From Nitrospinota bacterium (GTDB taxonomy: Bacteria > Nitrospinota > Nitrospinia > Nitrospinales > VA-1), in assembly GCA_002731985.1 (NCBI GenBank), contig PCCT01000111.1:1-10912 (forward strand): a DNA stretch of 10,912 nucleotides. The letters run 5' to 3'. The notes below the pieces were generated by a model. The model ran no database searches, had not been told where the DNA came from, and saw only the letters and a program-made list of their open reading frames with translations. Shown here piece by piece: positions 1 through 7,128 of this stretch. The stretch's first letter is position 1; the number at the start of each line of letters is the position of its first letter. Both the position numbers and the translations under genes were made by a program.

Positions 1-409
1 AAAGGACGGTCAGATAGAAAAACGTTTCGAGCCCAAAATCGTGCGAAGGGTAATTTCAATTCAGTCCAGCAGGCAAGTGGTAGATATTCTCAAACATGTG
101 GTTAAGGACGGCACAGGCAAAAATGCCGCCGTTAAAGGATACGAGGTCGCTGGGAAAACGGGTACTGCTCAAAAATATGACCCAAAAACAAGAAGTTATT
201 CGAAGACTGCTTATGTTTCTTCTTTTATCGGATTCGCTCCTGCCGATGCGGCGAAGGTGGCGATCCTGGTCATGATTGATACCCCTCAAGGCGTTCACTA
301 CGGTGGCTCGGTTGCCGCGCCTGTCTTCAGCAATATTGTCAGAGAAACATTGCGCTATCTCAATGTGCCGTCAAATGATCAACTCGTTTACATTCTGGAC
401 CGAGCATGA
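1..409 (+). CDS. ftsI: Peptidoglycan D,D-transpeptidase FtsI (PBP3-type), 3' part only
   Basis: Only the last 135 residues are in the window; the reading frame is open from base 2 and ends at TGA 407-409. Residues 52-55 of this fragment are KTGT, the third active-site motif of penicillin-binding transpeptidases, inside a typical AGKTGTAQK stretch. It is followed by the conserved SSFIGFAPAD segment and a YGGSVAAPVF segment near the C-terminus. The family cross-links septal peptidoglycan by joining D-Ala to DAP in the periplasm, anchored by an N-terminal helix that lies outside this window. The protein stops soon after the transpeptidase domain, so there are no PASTA repeats. Its place directly upstream of murE supports FtsI rather than another class B PBP. 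The SxxK and SxN motifs are not visible because the 5' part is missing. Confidence 0.93.
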   Translation, partial: KDGQIEKRFEPKIVRRVISIQSSRQVVDILKHVVKDGTGKNAAVKGYEVAGKTGTAQKYDPKTRSYSKTAYVSSFIGFAPADAAKVAILVMIDTPQGVHYGGSVAAPVFSNIVRETLRYLNVPSNDQLVYILDRA

Positions 410-428
410 TGGGACATTCAAGAGTGGT

Positions 429-465
429 ACAGGCACCAGCCTGTTTCGACCCGATTCGGTCGAAA
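429..465 (+). promoter_or_regulatory. Two adjacent hairpins in the ftsI-murE spacer
   Basis: The 86-nt spacer holds two inverted repeats with no base between them. The first is CAGGC-ACCA-GCCTG (430-443), extendable by one A-T pair. The second is TTTCGACC-CGATTC-GGTCGAAA (444-465), with an 8-bp stem and a 6-nt loop. An A-run (to 470) and TTTT (471-474) follow. Because A rather than T comes directly after the second stem, it is not a standard intrinsic terminator. A short TTCCC-AA-GGGAA repeat (473-484) overlaps the probable murE ribosome binding site. The pairings are read from the sequence; a role in mRNA processing or in tuning murE translation is inference. Confidence 0.45.
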
Positions 466-495
466 AAAAATTTTCCCAAGGGAATTATTTGGAAA

Positions 496-1998
496 ATGGA
501 CGTTGCATCCAAGCAAAATTTATCTGATCTGATTCACGGGTTCCCTGCAATAAACATTCTGGGAAACCTGGATCGTGAAATTTCATCTATTGTCTTTGAC
601 TCTCGTAAGGCTGAGGCCGGGAGTCTTTTTGTTGCCGTTCACGGATTCCAACAGGATGGTTTCAAGTTTATCAACGATGCCATCGCTCGCGGAGCATCGG
701 CGTTCGTCACAGAGGCTTCTGTCGAAGAGCTTTCGAAATTGAAGTTGGATGAAAATAATATAACCGCCATCTGCGTGGACGATTGCCGAAGTGCCCTCGC
801 ATGGATTGGTTCGGAATTCTACCACCGACCATCTGACCGAATGGATGTTTATGGTGTCACAGGGACCAACGGGAAGACGACCGTCACATACATTCTGGAT
901 GCGGTTCATAAAGTTCGAAACGCAACATCGGGAATCATTGGAACCATTCACTACAGTTATGGCGACACTAATATTGTCGCACCCATAACCACACCGGAGT
1001 CGCTGGACATCAATCGCATGCTTCATGAGATGACAGCCCGGAAGATTCGCCGATGCTTTCTTGAGGTCTCCTCTCATTCTCTGGCGCTTAAAAGGGTACA
1101 CGGGATGCACTTTGCCGTTGGCATTTTCACCAATTTGAGCCGTGACCATCTGGACTTCCACGGCACGATGGATGACTACAAGGAAATGAAGAAAAGTTTT
1201 TTTCGCGACAACTTCATAGAAAAAATAGTGACCAATATTGATGATTCTGTCGGACGCGAAATCGCTGATGAATTTTCCGGGGACATGCTGACCACCGGCA
1301 TCGAGCAAAACGCTGACGTCATGGCTGAAAACTGCAAGCTATCGGAAACCGGGAGTTGCTTCACGTTGAAAACTCCTTCCGGGTCCTGCGAAACACAGAC
1401 TCATCTATTGGGTCGCCACAACATATACAACCTGATTTCCGCCGCGTCAGCGGCACTTCTTCAGGGTATCCCTTTGGACGAGATCGACCGCGGACTCCGG
1501 TCTGTGGACCGCATTCCCGGTCGCTTTGAAAAGATTCCCTGCGACCGTGATTTTTCAGTTGTCGTCGATTATGCCCACACTGATGACGCACTTCGCAATG
1601 TACTGCAAGCGGCGCAAGCATTCACGCCGGGTCGCGTTATCACTGTGTTTGGTTGCGGTGGAGATCGTGATCGTGGCAAACGAAAAGCTATGGGCCGTGT
1701 TGCGGTGGAAGCAAGCGGATTCGCCATTGTAACTTCCGACAACCCACGCTCTGAAGATCCGCAGCATATTGTGGGTGACATTCTTGAAGGTATCCCCTCT
1801 TCCGCCATCCGAGGTAAGGACTACGAAGTTATCGTTGATCGAAAAGAAGCGATTGATTTTGCCATCGAACGAGCACGGCCTGGCGATCTGATCATGATCG
1901 CGGGAAAAGGGCATGAGGATTATCAAATTTTAAATACAGAAACGATTCATTTCGACGACCGGGAAGTCGCCGCTGAAGCGATCAGGGGGTTGTCGTAA
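496..1998 (+). CDS. murE: UDP-MurNAc-L-Ala-D-Glu:meso-DAP ligase MurE
   Basis: A 500-residue protein, close to the usual MurE length. It adds meso-diaminopimelate to UDP-MurNAc-L-Ala-D-Glu in the cytoplasm, using ATP. The N-terminal uridine-binding domain has DSRKAEAGSLFVAV (35-48). The ATP loop is VTGTNGKTT (121-129), followed by EVSSHSL (220-226) and NLSRDHLDFH (243-252). Lys232 in DYKEMKKSF lies where MurE enzymes carry a carbamylated lysine. The C-terminal domain has DNPR (415-418), the signature of DAP-specific rather than lysine-specific MurE, then KGHEDYQ (471-477). The frame is open back to ATG 406, overlapping the ftsI stop, but those 30 extra codons look non-conserved and cross the hairpin spacer. 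ATG 496, with AAGGGAA at 478-484, gives the expected N-terminus. The gene ends at TAA 1996-1998. Confidence 0.96.
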   Translation: MDVASKQNLSDLIHGFPAINILGNLDREISSIVFDSRKAEAGSLFVAVHGFQQDGFKFINDAIARGASAFVTEASVEELSKLKLDENNITAICVDDCRSALAWIGSEFYHRPSDRMDVYGVTGTNGKTTVTYILDAVHKVRNATSGIIGTIHYSYGDTNIVAPITTPESLDINRMLHEMTARKIRRCFLEVSSHSLALKRVHGMHFAVGIFTNLSRDHLDFHGTMDDYKEMKKSFFRDNFIEKIVTNIDDSVGREIADEFSGDMLTTGIEQNADVMAENCKLSETGSCFTLKTPSGSCETQTHLLGRHNIYNLISAASAALLQGIPLDEIDRGLRSVDRIPGRFEKIPCDRDFSVVVDYAHTDDALRNVLQAAQAFTPGRVITVFGCGGDRDRGKRKAMGRVAVEASGFAIVTSDNPRSEDPQHIVGDILEGIPSSAIRGKDYEVIVDRKEAIDFAIERARPGDLIMIAGKGHEDYQILNTETIHFDDREVAAEAIRGLS

Positions 1999-2008
1999 GG
2001 TGATTGAA

Positions 2009-3385
2009 ATGAAAGTTGCAGACTGTTTGAAAGCCATTGGGGGAGAACTCGTCTCAGGAGCCGGAGACAAGGTCTTTCGAGGTGTGTCCATAGACACGCG
2101 AACGTTGAAAGAGGACGAACTGTTTGTCTGCATTCGTGGCGACAGGTTCGACGGTCACAACTTCATCGAAGAAGCCCGAAACAAAAAAGCGGCGGCGATT
2201 GTTCTTTCGGAAAAAAGTAACGCTCTATCAAAAAATAGTGAGGCGCCTCCGGTTGTCCGTGTCGGTGACACGCTTAAGGCATTACAAGAATTATCTTCGT
2301 TCCACAGAAAACAAATTCCCGTACGAGTTGTTGGCATCACCGGAACCAATGGTAAATCCACAACAAAAGAAATGATAGCGTCCATAACGGAAACAAAACT
2401 CAAAACGGTTAAGACAAAGGGCAACCTGAATAATCACATCGGGCTTCCCCTTAGCCTGTTTCATCTTTCGTCAGACGACAAGGTTGCAGTTCTTGAAATG
2501 GGTATGAGCGCGGCAGGAGAGATCAAGCGTCTTGCTGAAATTGCGCAACCGGAAATTGGCGTACTCACCAATATCTCGGAAGGTCATCTGGTTCACTTAA
2601 AAACTCTGAAAAATGTTCAGGCCGCTAAGGGTGAGCTTTACGACGCGTTGAGCGAGCAGGGAACCGCTATCGTCAATGCCGATGACCCGCTGGTGCTTGA
2701 ACTTGCAAAGTCAGTGCGGGCCAAGGTTGTCACCTATGGCATTCACAGCGAAGCTGATGTGAAAGCCGGAGACATCCGCCCCATGAATAAAGAAGGGTTC
2801 GATTTCAATGTCCGACTTTTTGATCAAACTATTCCTATCCGCCTCCCGTTTCTGGGGGCATGCAATATCTACAACGCCCTGGCCGCTATGGCGACGGGTT
2901 ACTCGCTGGGGATTGGACCGGACGACATGAAAACCGGGCTGAGCAATGCCAGTCTTTTGTCCAACAGATATGAAACTACGGAATACCAGGGAGCGACGAT
3001 CATAAATGATGCTTACAACGCGAATCCCCGGTCCATGCATGAAGCCTTAAAAACTTTGGCTAACTACAAATGTGAGGGAAGAAAATTTTTTATCCTTGGC
3101 GACATGCTGGAGCTGGGAGAAATGGCGGAGTCTGCTCACGCAAAACTAGGCGAGAACATCACAGAACATTCCATCGACTACCTTGTTGCTGTTGGAGAAC
3201 TTTCAGCTCATGCCGCTAAGAGTGCCATAGCTTCTGGTATGGATAAAAAACAAATCGCCACAGCCGCCGAGCATAAATGCGCCGTGGCATTCATAAAAAA
3301 ACACATCCGTCCCGGTGACTGCCTGTTGGTCAAGGGGTCACGCGGATCAAAGATGGAAGAGGTTGTTCGAAGCCTGACTGTTTAA
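2009..3385 (+). CDS. murF: UDP-MurNAc-tripeptide:D-Ala-D-Ala ligase MurF
   Basis: A 458-residue Mur ligase of usual MurF length. It completes the cytoplasmic pentapeptide by joining D-Ala-D-Ala to the UDP-MurNAc tripeptide with ATP. Visible motifs, in order, are DTRTLKEDELFVCIRG (29-44), the ATP loop GITGTNGKSTTKEM (109-122), the MurF-typical GNLNNHIGLPLSL (138-150), EMGMSAAGEI (163-172), NISEGHLVHL (188-197), NDAYNANPRSM (333-343), LGDMLELGE (363-371) and KGSRGSKMEEVV (442-453). ATG 2009 is preferred because AAGGTGA (1997-2003) sits 5 nt upstream; an in-frame GTG at 2000 overlaps that site and would add three residues. It begins 10 nt after murE and is almost certainly co-transcribed and translationally coupled with it. 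No key residue appears to be lost. Confidence 0.96.
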   Translation: MKVADCLKAIGGELVSGAGDKVFRGVSIDTRTLKEDELFVCIRGDRFDGHNFIEEARNKKAAAIVLSEKSNALSKNSEAPPVVRVGDTLKALQELSSFHRKQIPVRVVGITGTNGKSTTKEMIASITETKLKTVKTKGNLNNHIGLPLSLFHLSSDDKVAVLEMGMSAAGEIKRLAEIAQPEIGVLTNISEGHLVHLKTLKNVQAAKGELYDALSEQGTAIVNADDPLVLELAKSVRAKVVTYGIHSEADVKAGDIRPMNKEGFDFNVRLFDQTIPIRLPFLGACNIYNALAAMATGYSLGIGPDDMKTGLSNASLLSNRYETTEYQGATIINDAYNANPRSMHEALKTLANYKCEGRKFFILGDMLELGEMAESAHAKLGENITEHSIDYLVAVGELSAHAAKSAIASGMDKKQIATAAEHKCAVAFIKKHIRPGDCLLVKGSRGSKMEEVVRSLTV

Positions 3386-3408
3386 CAAAACTAAGGATTG
3401 GTTGAGCC

Positions 3409-4494
3409 ATGCTGTATCACATTTTTTATCCACTGAGTTCCGACTACTCGTTTTTGAACGTGTTTCGATACATCACGTTCCGGTCGGCTTATTCAGGAAT
3501 CACAGCTTTGGCGTTCAGCATGCTAATGGGAAGAATGGTTATCCGCATGCTCAGAATGTTCCAGGTCGGTGAAAAAATTCGTGGCGATGGACCCAAGAGT
3601 CACATTGTTAAGTCTGGGACTCCAACCATGGGTGGGCTGCTCATTCTAGCAACGCTAATCGCCTCCACTCTTCTTTGGGCCGATCTGACCAAACCTTATA
3701 TATGGCTGGTCCTTCTGGCTACTGTCGGATTTGGTTTGATCGGATTCATGGACGATGTCATGAAACTTAGAAGTGATGAAGGAATGACGGCAAGGGTTAA
3801 GCTGGCATTACAAATTCTATTGAGCATCGCCATCGGAATTTATCTGATTTATTTTGATCCAAGCCGAAGCGAATATGCGACTCGTTTGCATGTTCCTTTT
3901 TTTAAAGAATTCCAACCCGACCTTGGCGCCTGGTATCTCCTGCTGATCGTTATAACGATCGTGGGAACATCGAACGCTGTGAATCTTACCGATGGTCTGG
4001 ATGGTCTGGCGATCGGTCCTATCATTATCGCCACGATCACCTACACGATGATTCTTTATCTTTGCGGACATTTCAAGTTTGCAGAGTATCTGCGCATTCA
4101 GCATATCAAGGATGCGGGTGAAATCGCTGTATTCAGTTCGGCAGTGATAGGCGCTAGCCTTGGTTTTCTCTGGTTCAATACCTATCCGGCACAAATTTTT
4201 ATGGGCGATGTGGGATCTCTGTCTTTAGGCGGACTGTTGGGGACGATTGCGGTGATAGCAAAACACGAACTATTGCTTCTTTTGGTAGGAGGAATATTCG
4301 TTATAGAAGCTCTCTCCGTCATCATCCAGGTTGCATATTTTAAACACACCGGTGGAAAACGTTTTTTCAAGATGGCGCCGTTGCACCATCATTTTGAACA
4401 TACAGGTTGGGCAGAACCCAAGGTGATTGTCCGTTTCTGGATCGTTGCCGCGGTTTTCGCCATGATCGGCCTGAGTACATTGAAGATGAGATAA
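3409..4494 (+). CDS. mraY: Phospho-MurNAc-pentapeptide transferase MraY
   Basis: A 361-residue polytopic membrane protein, almost the same length as E. coli MraY (360). It transfers phospho-MurNAc-pentapeptide from UDP to undecaprenyl phosphate at the inner face of the membrane, making lipid I. Landmarks are GPKSHIVKSGTPTMGG (61-76), Asp115-Asp116 in GFMDDVMKL, NAVNLTDGLDGLA (189-201), FNTYPAQIFMGDVGSLSLGG (256-275) with Asp267, and HHHFEHTGWAEPKVIVRFW (326-344). The three Asp residues fall at the same numbers as the catalytic and Mg-binding aspartates of the E. coli enzyme. Hydrophobic segments alternate throughout, consistent with about ten helices. ATG 3409 follows murF by 23 nt, with TAAGGA at 3392-3397 as a ribosome binding site. 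Confidence 0.97.
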   Translation: MLYHIFYPLSSDYSFLNVFRYITFRSAYSGITALAFSMLMGRMVIRMLRMFQVGEKIRGDGPKSHIVKSGTPTMGGLLILATLIASTLLWADLTKPYIWLVLLATVGFGLIGFMDDVMKLRSDEGMTARVKLALQILLSIAIGIYLIYFDPSRSEYATRLHVPFFKEFQPDLGAWYLLLIVITIVGTSNAVNLTDGLDGLAIGPIIIATITYTMILYLCGHFKFAEYLRIQHIKDAGEIAVFSSAVIGASLGFLWFNTYPAQIFMGDVGSLSLGGLLGTIAVIAKHELLLLLVGGIFVIEALSVIIQVAYFKHTGGKRFFKMAPLHHHFEHTGWAEPKVIVRFWIVAAVFAMIGLSTLKMR

Positions 4495-4497
4495 TTG

Positions 4498-5832
4498 ATG
4501 CAACTCGAAAACAAAAATATAACGGTGATTGGTATGGGGCGCACGGGAATCGCGACAGCTAATTTCCTAGTTGCGAAGCAAGCTCTTGTCACGCTCATCG
4601 ATTCCAAACCGCGTATAGAACTGGAAGGAACTGTTCAATCGTTGAGTCCGAATGTGCAAACAGTTTTCGAATGCTCAGAGCCTCCGGCAGATGCTGATCT
4701 GATCGTGCTCAGCCCGGGCGTAGACATTCATTCTCCATTTTTGGGAAAAGCGCGTAATCAAGGCACCGAAATTATCAGCGAAATTGAACTGGCCTCACGG
4801 TTCACGCAAACACCCATCATAGCAGTGACGGGTACGAATGGAAAATCTACAGTAACAACTCTTATCGGAAAAATTCTTGAGCAAGCGGGTAAAAAGGTAG
4901 CTGTGGGCGGCAATCTGGGCGCTCCTTTTATCGGGCTGCTGGATGAGGAACCGGTTGATTATTTCGTTCTTGAAATTTCGACTTTCCAGTTGGAGGGCGT
5001 GAAAAATTTTCGCCCGAACATCGCGATGATCCTCAACATCACACCAGACCACCTGGATCGCCACAAAACTTTTGAAGATTACGCGGCCCTCAAGGGAAAG
5101 ATTTCTGCATCCCAAACGGAAGAGGATTTTTTAATCCTTAACAGCGACGACGACAATGTATTGAAGCAGGCAGGCAGCAGTAAAGCGAAAAAAGCTTTCT
5201 TTAGCCTCCTCGGGAAAGTCAGTGAAGGGGCTTACCTGGAAAACGATTCAATGGTCGCCTGCTTTGAAGCATTAAATGAAAACCTGCTTTCTGTGGATGA
5301 GTTACAACTCGCAATGCAATGCCAGGTCGAGAATGTATTGGCCGCTGTCGTTGCGACTTCTCTTGCCGGTGCGAAACCAGATGACATTGCGAACGCTGTC
5401 AGTAAGTTTATTGGGCTTGAGCACCGTATCGAATGGGTGCGAACAATTCGCGGGATCGACTTCATTAATGACTCAAAGGGAACCAACGTAGGCTCGGTAC
5501 ACAAATCATTGATGAGCTTTTCACGCCCTGTCATTTTGATCGCTGGCGGCAAAGACAAGGGTGGAGACTTTCTGGCACTGAAAAAAATATTTAAGGAAAA
5601 GGTCAAACACCTGATCCTTATTGGAGAAACAAAAAGCAAGTTCCGGCTGATGCTGAATGGCTCTTTCAGCTATGAGGATGCCGGAAGCATGGAAGATGCT
5701 ATTGGACGCGCAATAGACAAGGCGGAGGCAGGAGATGTGGTATTGCTTTCGCCAGGTTGCGCCAGCTTCGACATGTTCAAGGATTTTGTTGAGCGTGGCA
5801 ACCGGTTTAAGGAAATTGTGAACCGGCTTTGA
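4498..5832 (+). CDS. murD: UDP-MurNAc-L-Ala:D-Glu ligase MurD
   Basis: A 444-residue Mur ligase (E. coli 438). It adds D-glutamate to UDP-MurNAc-L-Ala in the cytoplasm. The N-terminal Rossmann-like UDP-binding domain begins ITVIGMGRTGIAT (8-20). The ATP loop is VTGTNGKSTVTT (110-121), followed by NLGAPF (139-144), LEISTFQLE (158-166), NITPDHLDRH (180-189), GLEHRIEWV (306-314), NDSKGTNVGS (324-333), IAGGKDKGGDF (348-358) and SPGCASFDMFKDFVERGNRF (418-437), all typical of MurD. One block is unusual: where Mur ligases normally read GxHNxxNxLAA, this has MQCQVENVLAA (273-283), lacking the Gly and the His-Asn pair. ATG 4498 comes 3 nt after the mraY stop. An in-frame TTG at 4495 is a poorer choice. 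Only a weak purine stretch precedes the start, so coupling to mraY translation is likely. Confidence 0.96.
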   Translation: MQLENKNITVIGMGRTGIATANFLVAKQALVTLIDSKPRIELEGTVQSLSPNVQTVFECSEPPADADLIVLSPGVDIHSPFLGKARNQGTEIISEIELASRFTQTPIIAVTGTNGKSTVTTLIGKILEQAGKKVAVGGNLGAPFIGLLDEEPVDYFVLEISTFQLEGVKNFRPNIAMILNITPDHLDRHKTFEDYAALKGKISASQTEEDFLILNSDDDNVLKQAGSSKAKKAFFSLLGKVSEGAYLENDSMVACFEALNENLLSVDELQLAMQCQVENVLAAVVATSLAGAKPDDIANAVSKFIGLEHRIEWVRTIRGIDFINDSKGTNVGSVHKSLMSFSRPVILIAGGKDKGGDFLALKKIFKEKVKHLILIGETKSKFRLMLNGSFSYEDAGSMEDAIGRAIDKAEAGDVVLLSPGCASFDMFKDFVERGNRFKEIVNRL

Positions 5833-5860
5833 GCGAAAACCCTTAACGGTTTTTGCCGCT
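5832..5860 (+). other. Weak stem-loop at the murD stop codon
   Basis: AAAACC (5836-5841) and GGTTTT (5848-5853) are complementary around a CTTAAC loop. AGCG (5832-5835) can pair with CGCT (5857-5860) across a 3-nt bulge. The stem is A/T-rich and only one further T follows it before GCC, so it is at best a weak or partial terminator. It may instead protect or mark the murD mRNA end before the longer murD-ftsW spacer. Confidence 0.3.
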
Positions 5861-5897
5861 TATAGGAATTCGAGTTGGGTTGCCATCGGGTGATTCC

Positions 5898-5973
5898 TTC
5901 AGCAGGTTCTGGACAATTATCGGGAGTTACCCCGAATCTGTTGATGGGCTTTGCTGAAACAAGCGACTTTTTT
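5898..5973 (+). promoter_or_regulatory. Nested inverted repeats and T-run in the murD-ftsW spacer
   Basis: This lies in the 173-nt spacer between murD and ftsW, the longest gap in the cluster. TTCAGCA (5898-5904) pairs with TGCTGAA (5952-5958), extendable inward by two G-U pairs. Inside it, TCGGG (5920-5924) pairs with CCCGA (5931-5935) around the loop AGTTAC. Six T residues (5968-5973) follow the outer stem after 9 nt. That is too far for a textbook intrinsic terminator but compatible with an attenuator-like or leader structure. I found no convincing sigma70-type -35/-10 pair in the spacer. The pairing is directly visible; regulation of ftsW is inference. Confidence 0.35.
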
Positions 5974-5995
5974 AGGAATCGAGATCATGTTTTCT

Positions 5996-6008
5996 GGAGG
6001 AAACATTG
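5996..6008 (+). promoter_or_regulatory. Ribosome binding site and TTG start of ftsW
   Basis: GGAGG (5996-6000) sits 5 nt before TTG 6006-6008, an ideal spacing. In the ftsW frame a TAG stop at 5973-5975 closes the frame upstream, and there is no ATG between that stop and the TTG. The nearest ATG (5987) is in another frame. These facts together fix the start at an uncommon TTG codon. Confidence 0.85.
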
Positions 6009-7118
6009 GGCCGTCCAAAGCTGAAACAACTTCATTGCGATTCGATACTTTTTTTGACGATTACCGTGCTGGTATTCATCGGTCTCGTAATGGTGTTCAG
6101 TTCCAGCGGAGTGTATGCAATGGAAAAATACAACGACCCTTATTACTTCCTCAAACGTCAGGCTCTATGGGTTGTGTTGGGAACTATTATCATGCTCACG
6201 GTGCGAAAAATGGACTACCGCTACCTGGAAAAGTACGCCTATATCATCATGACCGCAACGTTCCTGATGCTGATTGCGGTAATGATGCCTGGGCTGGGAA
6301 AAGAGGTTGGCGGGGCCAGACGCTGGCTGGTTCTCGGGGGTTTGACTTTTCAGCCATCGGAGCTTGCCAAATTCGCGCTGGTGCTGTTCATCGCAAAGTC
6401 GTTGGTGAAGCGGGCCGACCAATTGAAAAATTTTGCTTACGGGTACCTGCCCAAGTTGATTGTTCTAGGATTTTTCTTCGTACCCATTCTGTTTCAACCC
6501 GATTTCGGAACGGCAATGATTATATGCGTTGTCACCTTCACCATGCTCATGATAGCAGGACTGCGCACGAAGTTTCTGGTCTATTCGGTTATAGCGATCA
6601 TCCCTTTCATCGTCGCGGCGATTATGGGAGCCAACTATCGGACACGACGAATCATCGCTTTTCTCGATCCATGGCAGGACCCATCGGACACAGGCTTTCA
6701 GGCAATTCAATCGTTTTACGCGTTCGGACGCGGAGGGATCTTCGGCTCTGGAATCGGGGACAGCAGTCAAAAACTGTTTTATCTTCCGGAAGCGCATACA
6801 GACTTTATTTTCTCGGTGATTGGCGAGGAACTCGGGTTCATAGGCACGCTGATCATCGTTCTGCTGTTTTCAGTATTGATCTGGAGAGGGTTTGTCATTG
6901 CCCACCGCGCCAAAGATTCTTTCGGCACTCATGTGGCGATTGGTCTGACGCTTTTACTCGGCACCCAGGCATTTGTGAACATGGGAGTCGCTGTGGGTTT
7001 ACTCCCAACAAAAGGACTGACGCTTCCGTTTATCAGTATGGGCGGGTCGTCGCTGTTGGTCCTGATGCTTTCAGTGGGGGTGTTACTGAATATTTCAGAG
7101 CAACCCGTCCAACATTGA
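6006..7118 (+). CDS. ftsW: Septal peptidoglycan glycosyltransferase FtsW (SEDS family)
   Basis: A 370-residue polytopic membrane protein of the SEDS family, a little shorter than E. coli FtsW (414). FtsW polymerises lipid II into glycan strands at the division site in partnership with FtsI, whose gene ends at the left of this window. Family blocks are FSSSGVYAM (31-39), GGARRWL (102-108), QPSELAK (116-122), QPDFGTA (164-170), RRIIAFLDPWQDPSDTGFQ (214-232), LPEAHTDFIFSVIGEELGF (260-278) and the C-terminal GLLPTKGLTLPFISMGGSSL (331-350). Asp266 in TDFIF corresponds to the extracellular-loop Asp considered catalytic in SEDS enzymes. About ten hydrophobic segments are visible. The short N-terminal cytoplasmic region (GRPKLKQLH) is basic. 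Placement between murD and murG favours FtsW over the paralogue RodA. The start is the TTG described separately. Confidence 0.95.
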   Translation: MGRPKLKQLHCDSILFLTITVLVFIGLVMVFSSSGVYAMEKYNDPYYFLKRQALWVVLGTIIMLTVRKMDYRYLEKYAYIIMTATFLMLIAVMMPGLGKEVGGARRWLVLGGLTFQPSELAKFALVLFIAKSLVKRADQLKNFAYGYLPKLIVLGFFFVPILFQPDFGTAMIICVVTFTMLMIAGLRTKFLVYSVIAIIPFIVAAIMGANYRTRRIIAFLDPWQDPSDTGFQAIQSFYAFGRGGIFGSGIGDSSQKLFYLPEAHTDFIFSVIGEELGFIGTLIIVLLFSVLIWRGFVIAHRAKDSFGTHVAIGLTLLLGTQAFVNMGVAVGLLPTKGLTLPFISMGGSSLLVLMLSVGVLLNISEQPVQH

Positions 7119-7128
7119 CGCACGGGCT

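Noticed and set aside
444..474. Intrinsic terminator between ftsI and murE
   Set aside because: The stem is followed by A residues before the short T-run, so neither strand shows the stem plus immediate T-tract expected of a terminator.
406..495. Upstream extension of murE to ATG 406, overlapping the ftsI stop
   Set aside because: The extra 30 codons run through two hairpins and an A/T homopolymer stretch, and MurE proteins normally begin where ATG 496 places the start.
583..1308. Long open frame on the - strand inside murE
   Set aside because: Antisense shadow of a strongly conserved gene; no recognisable domain and no supporting start signals.
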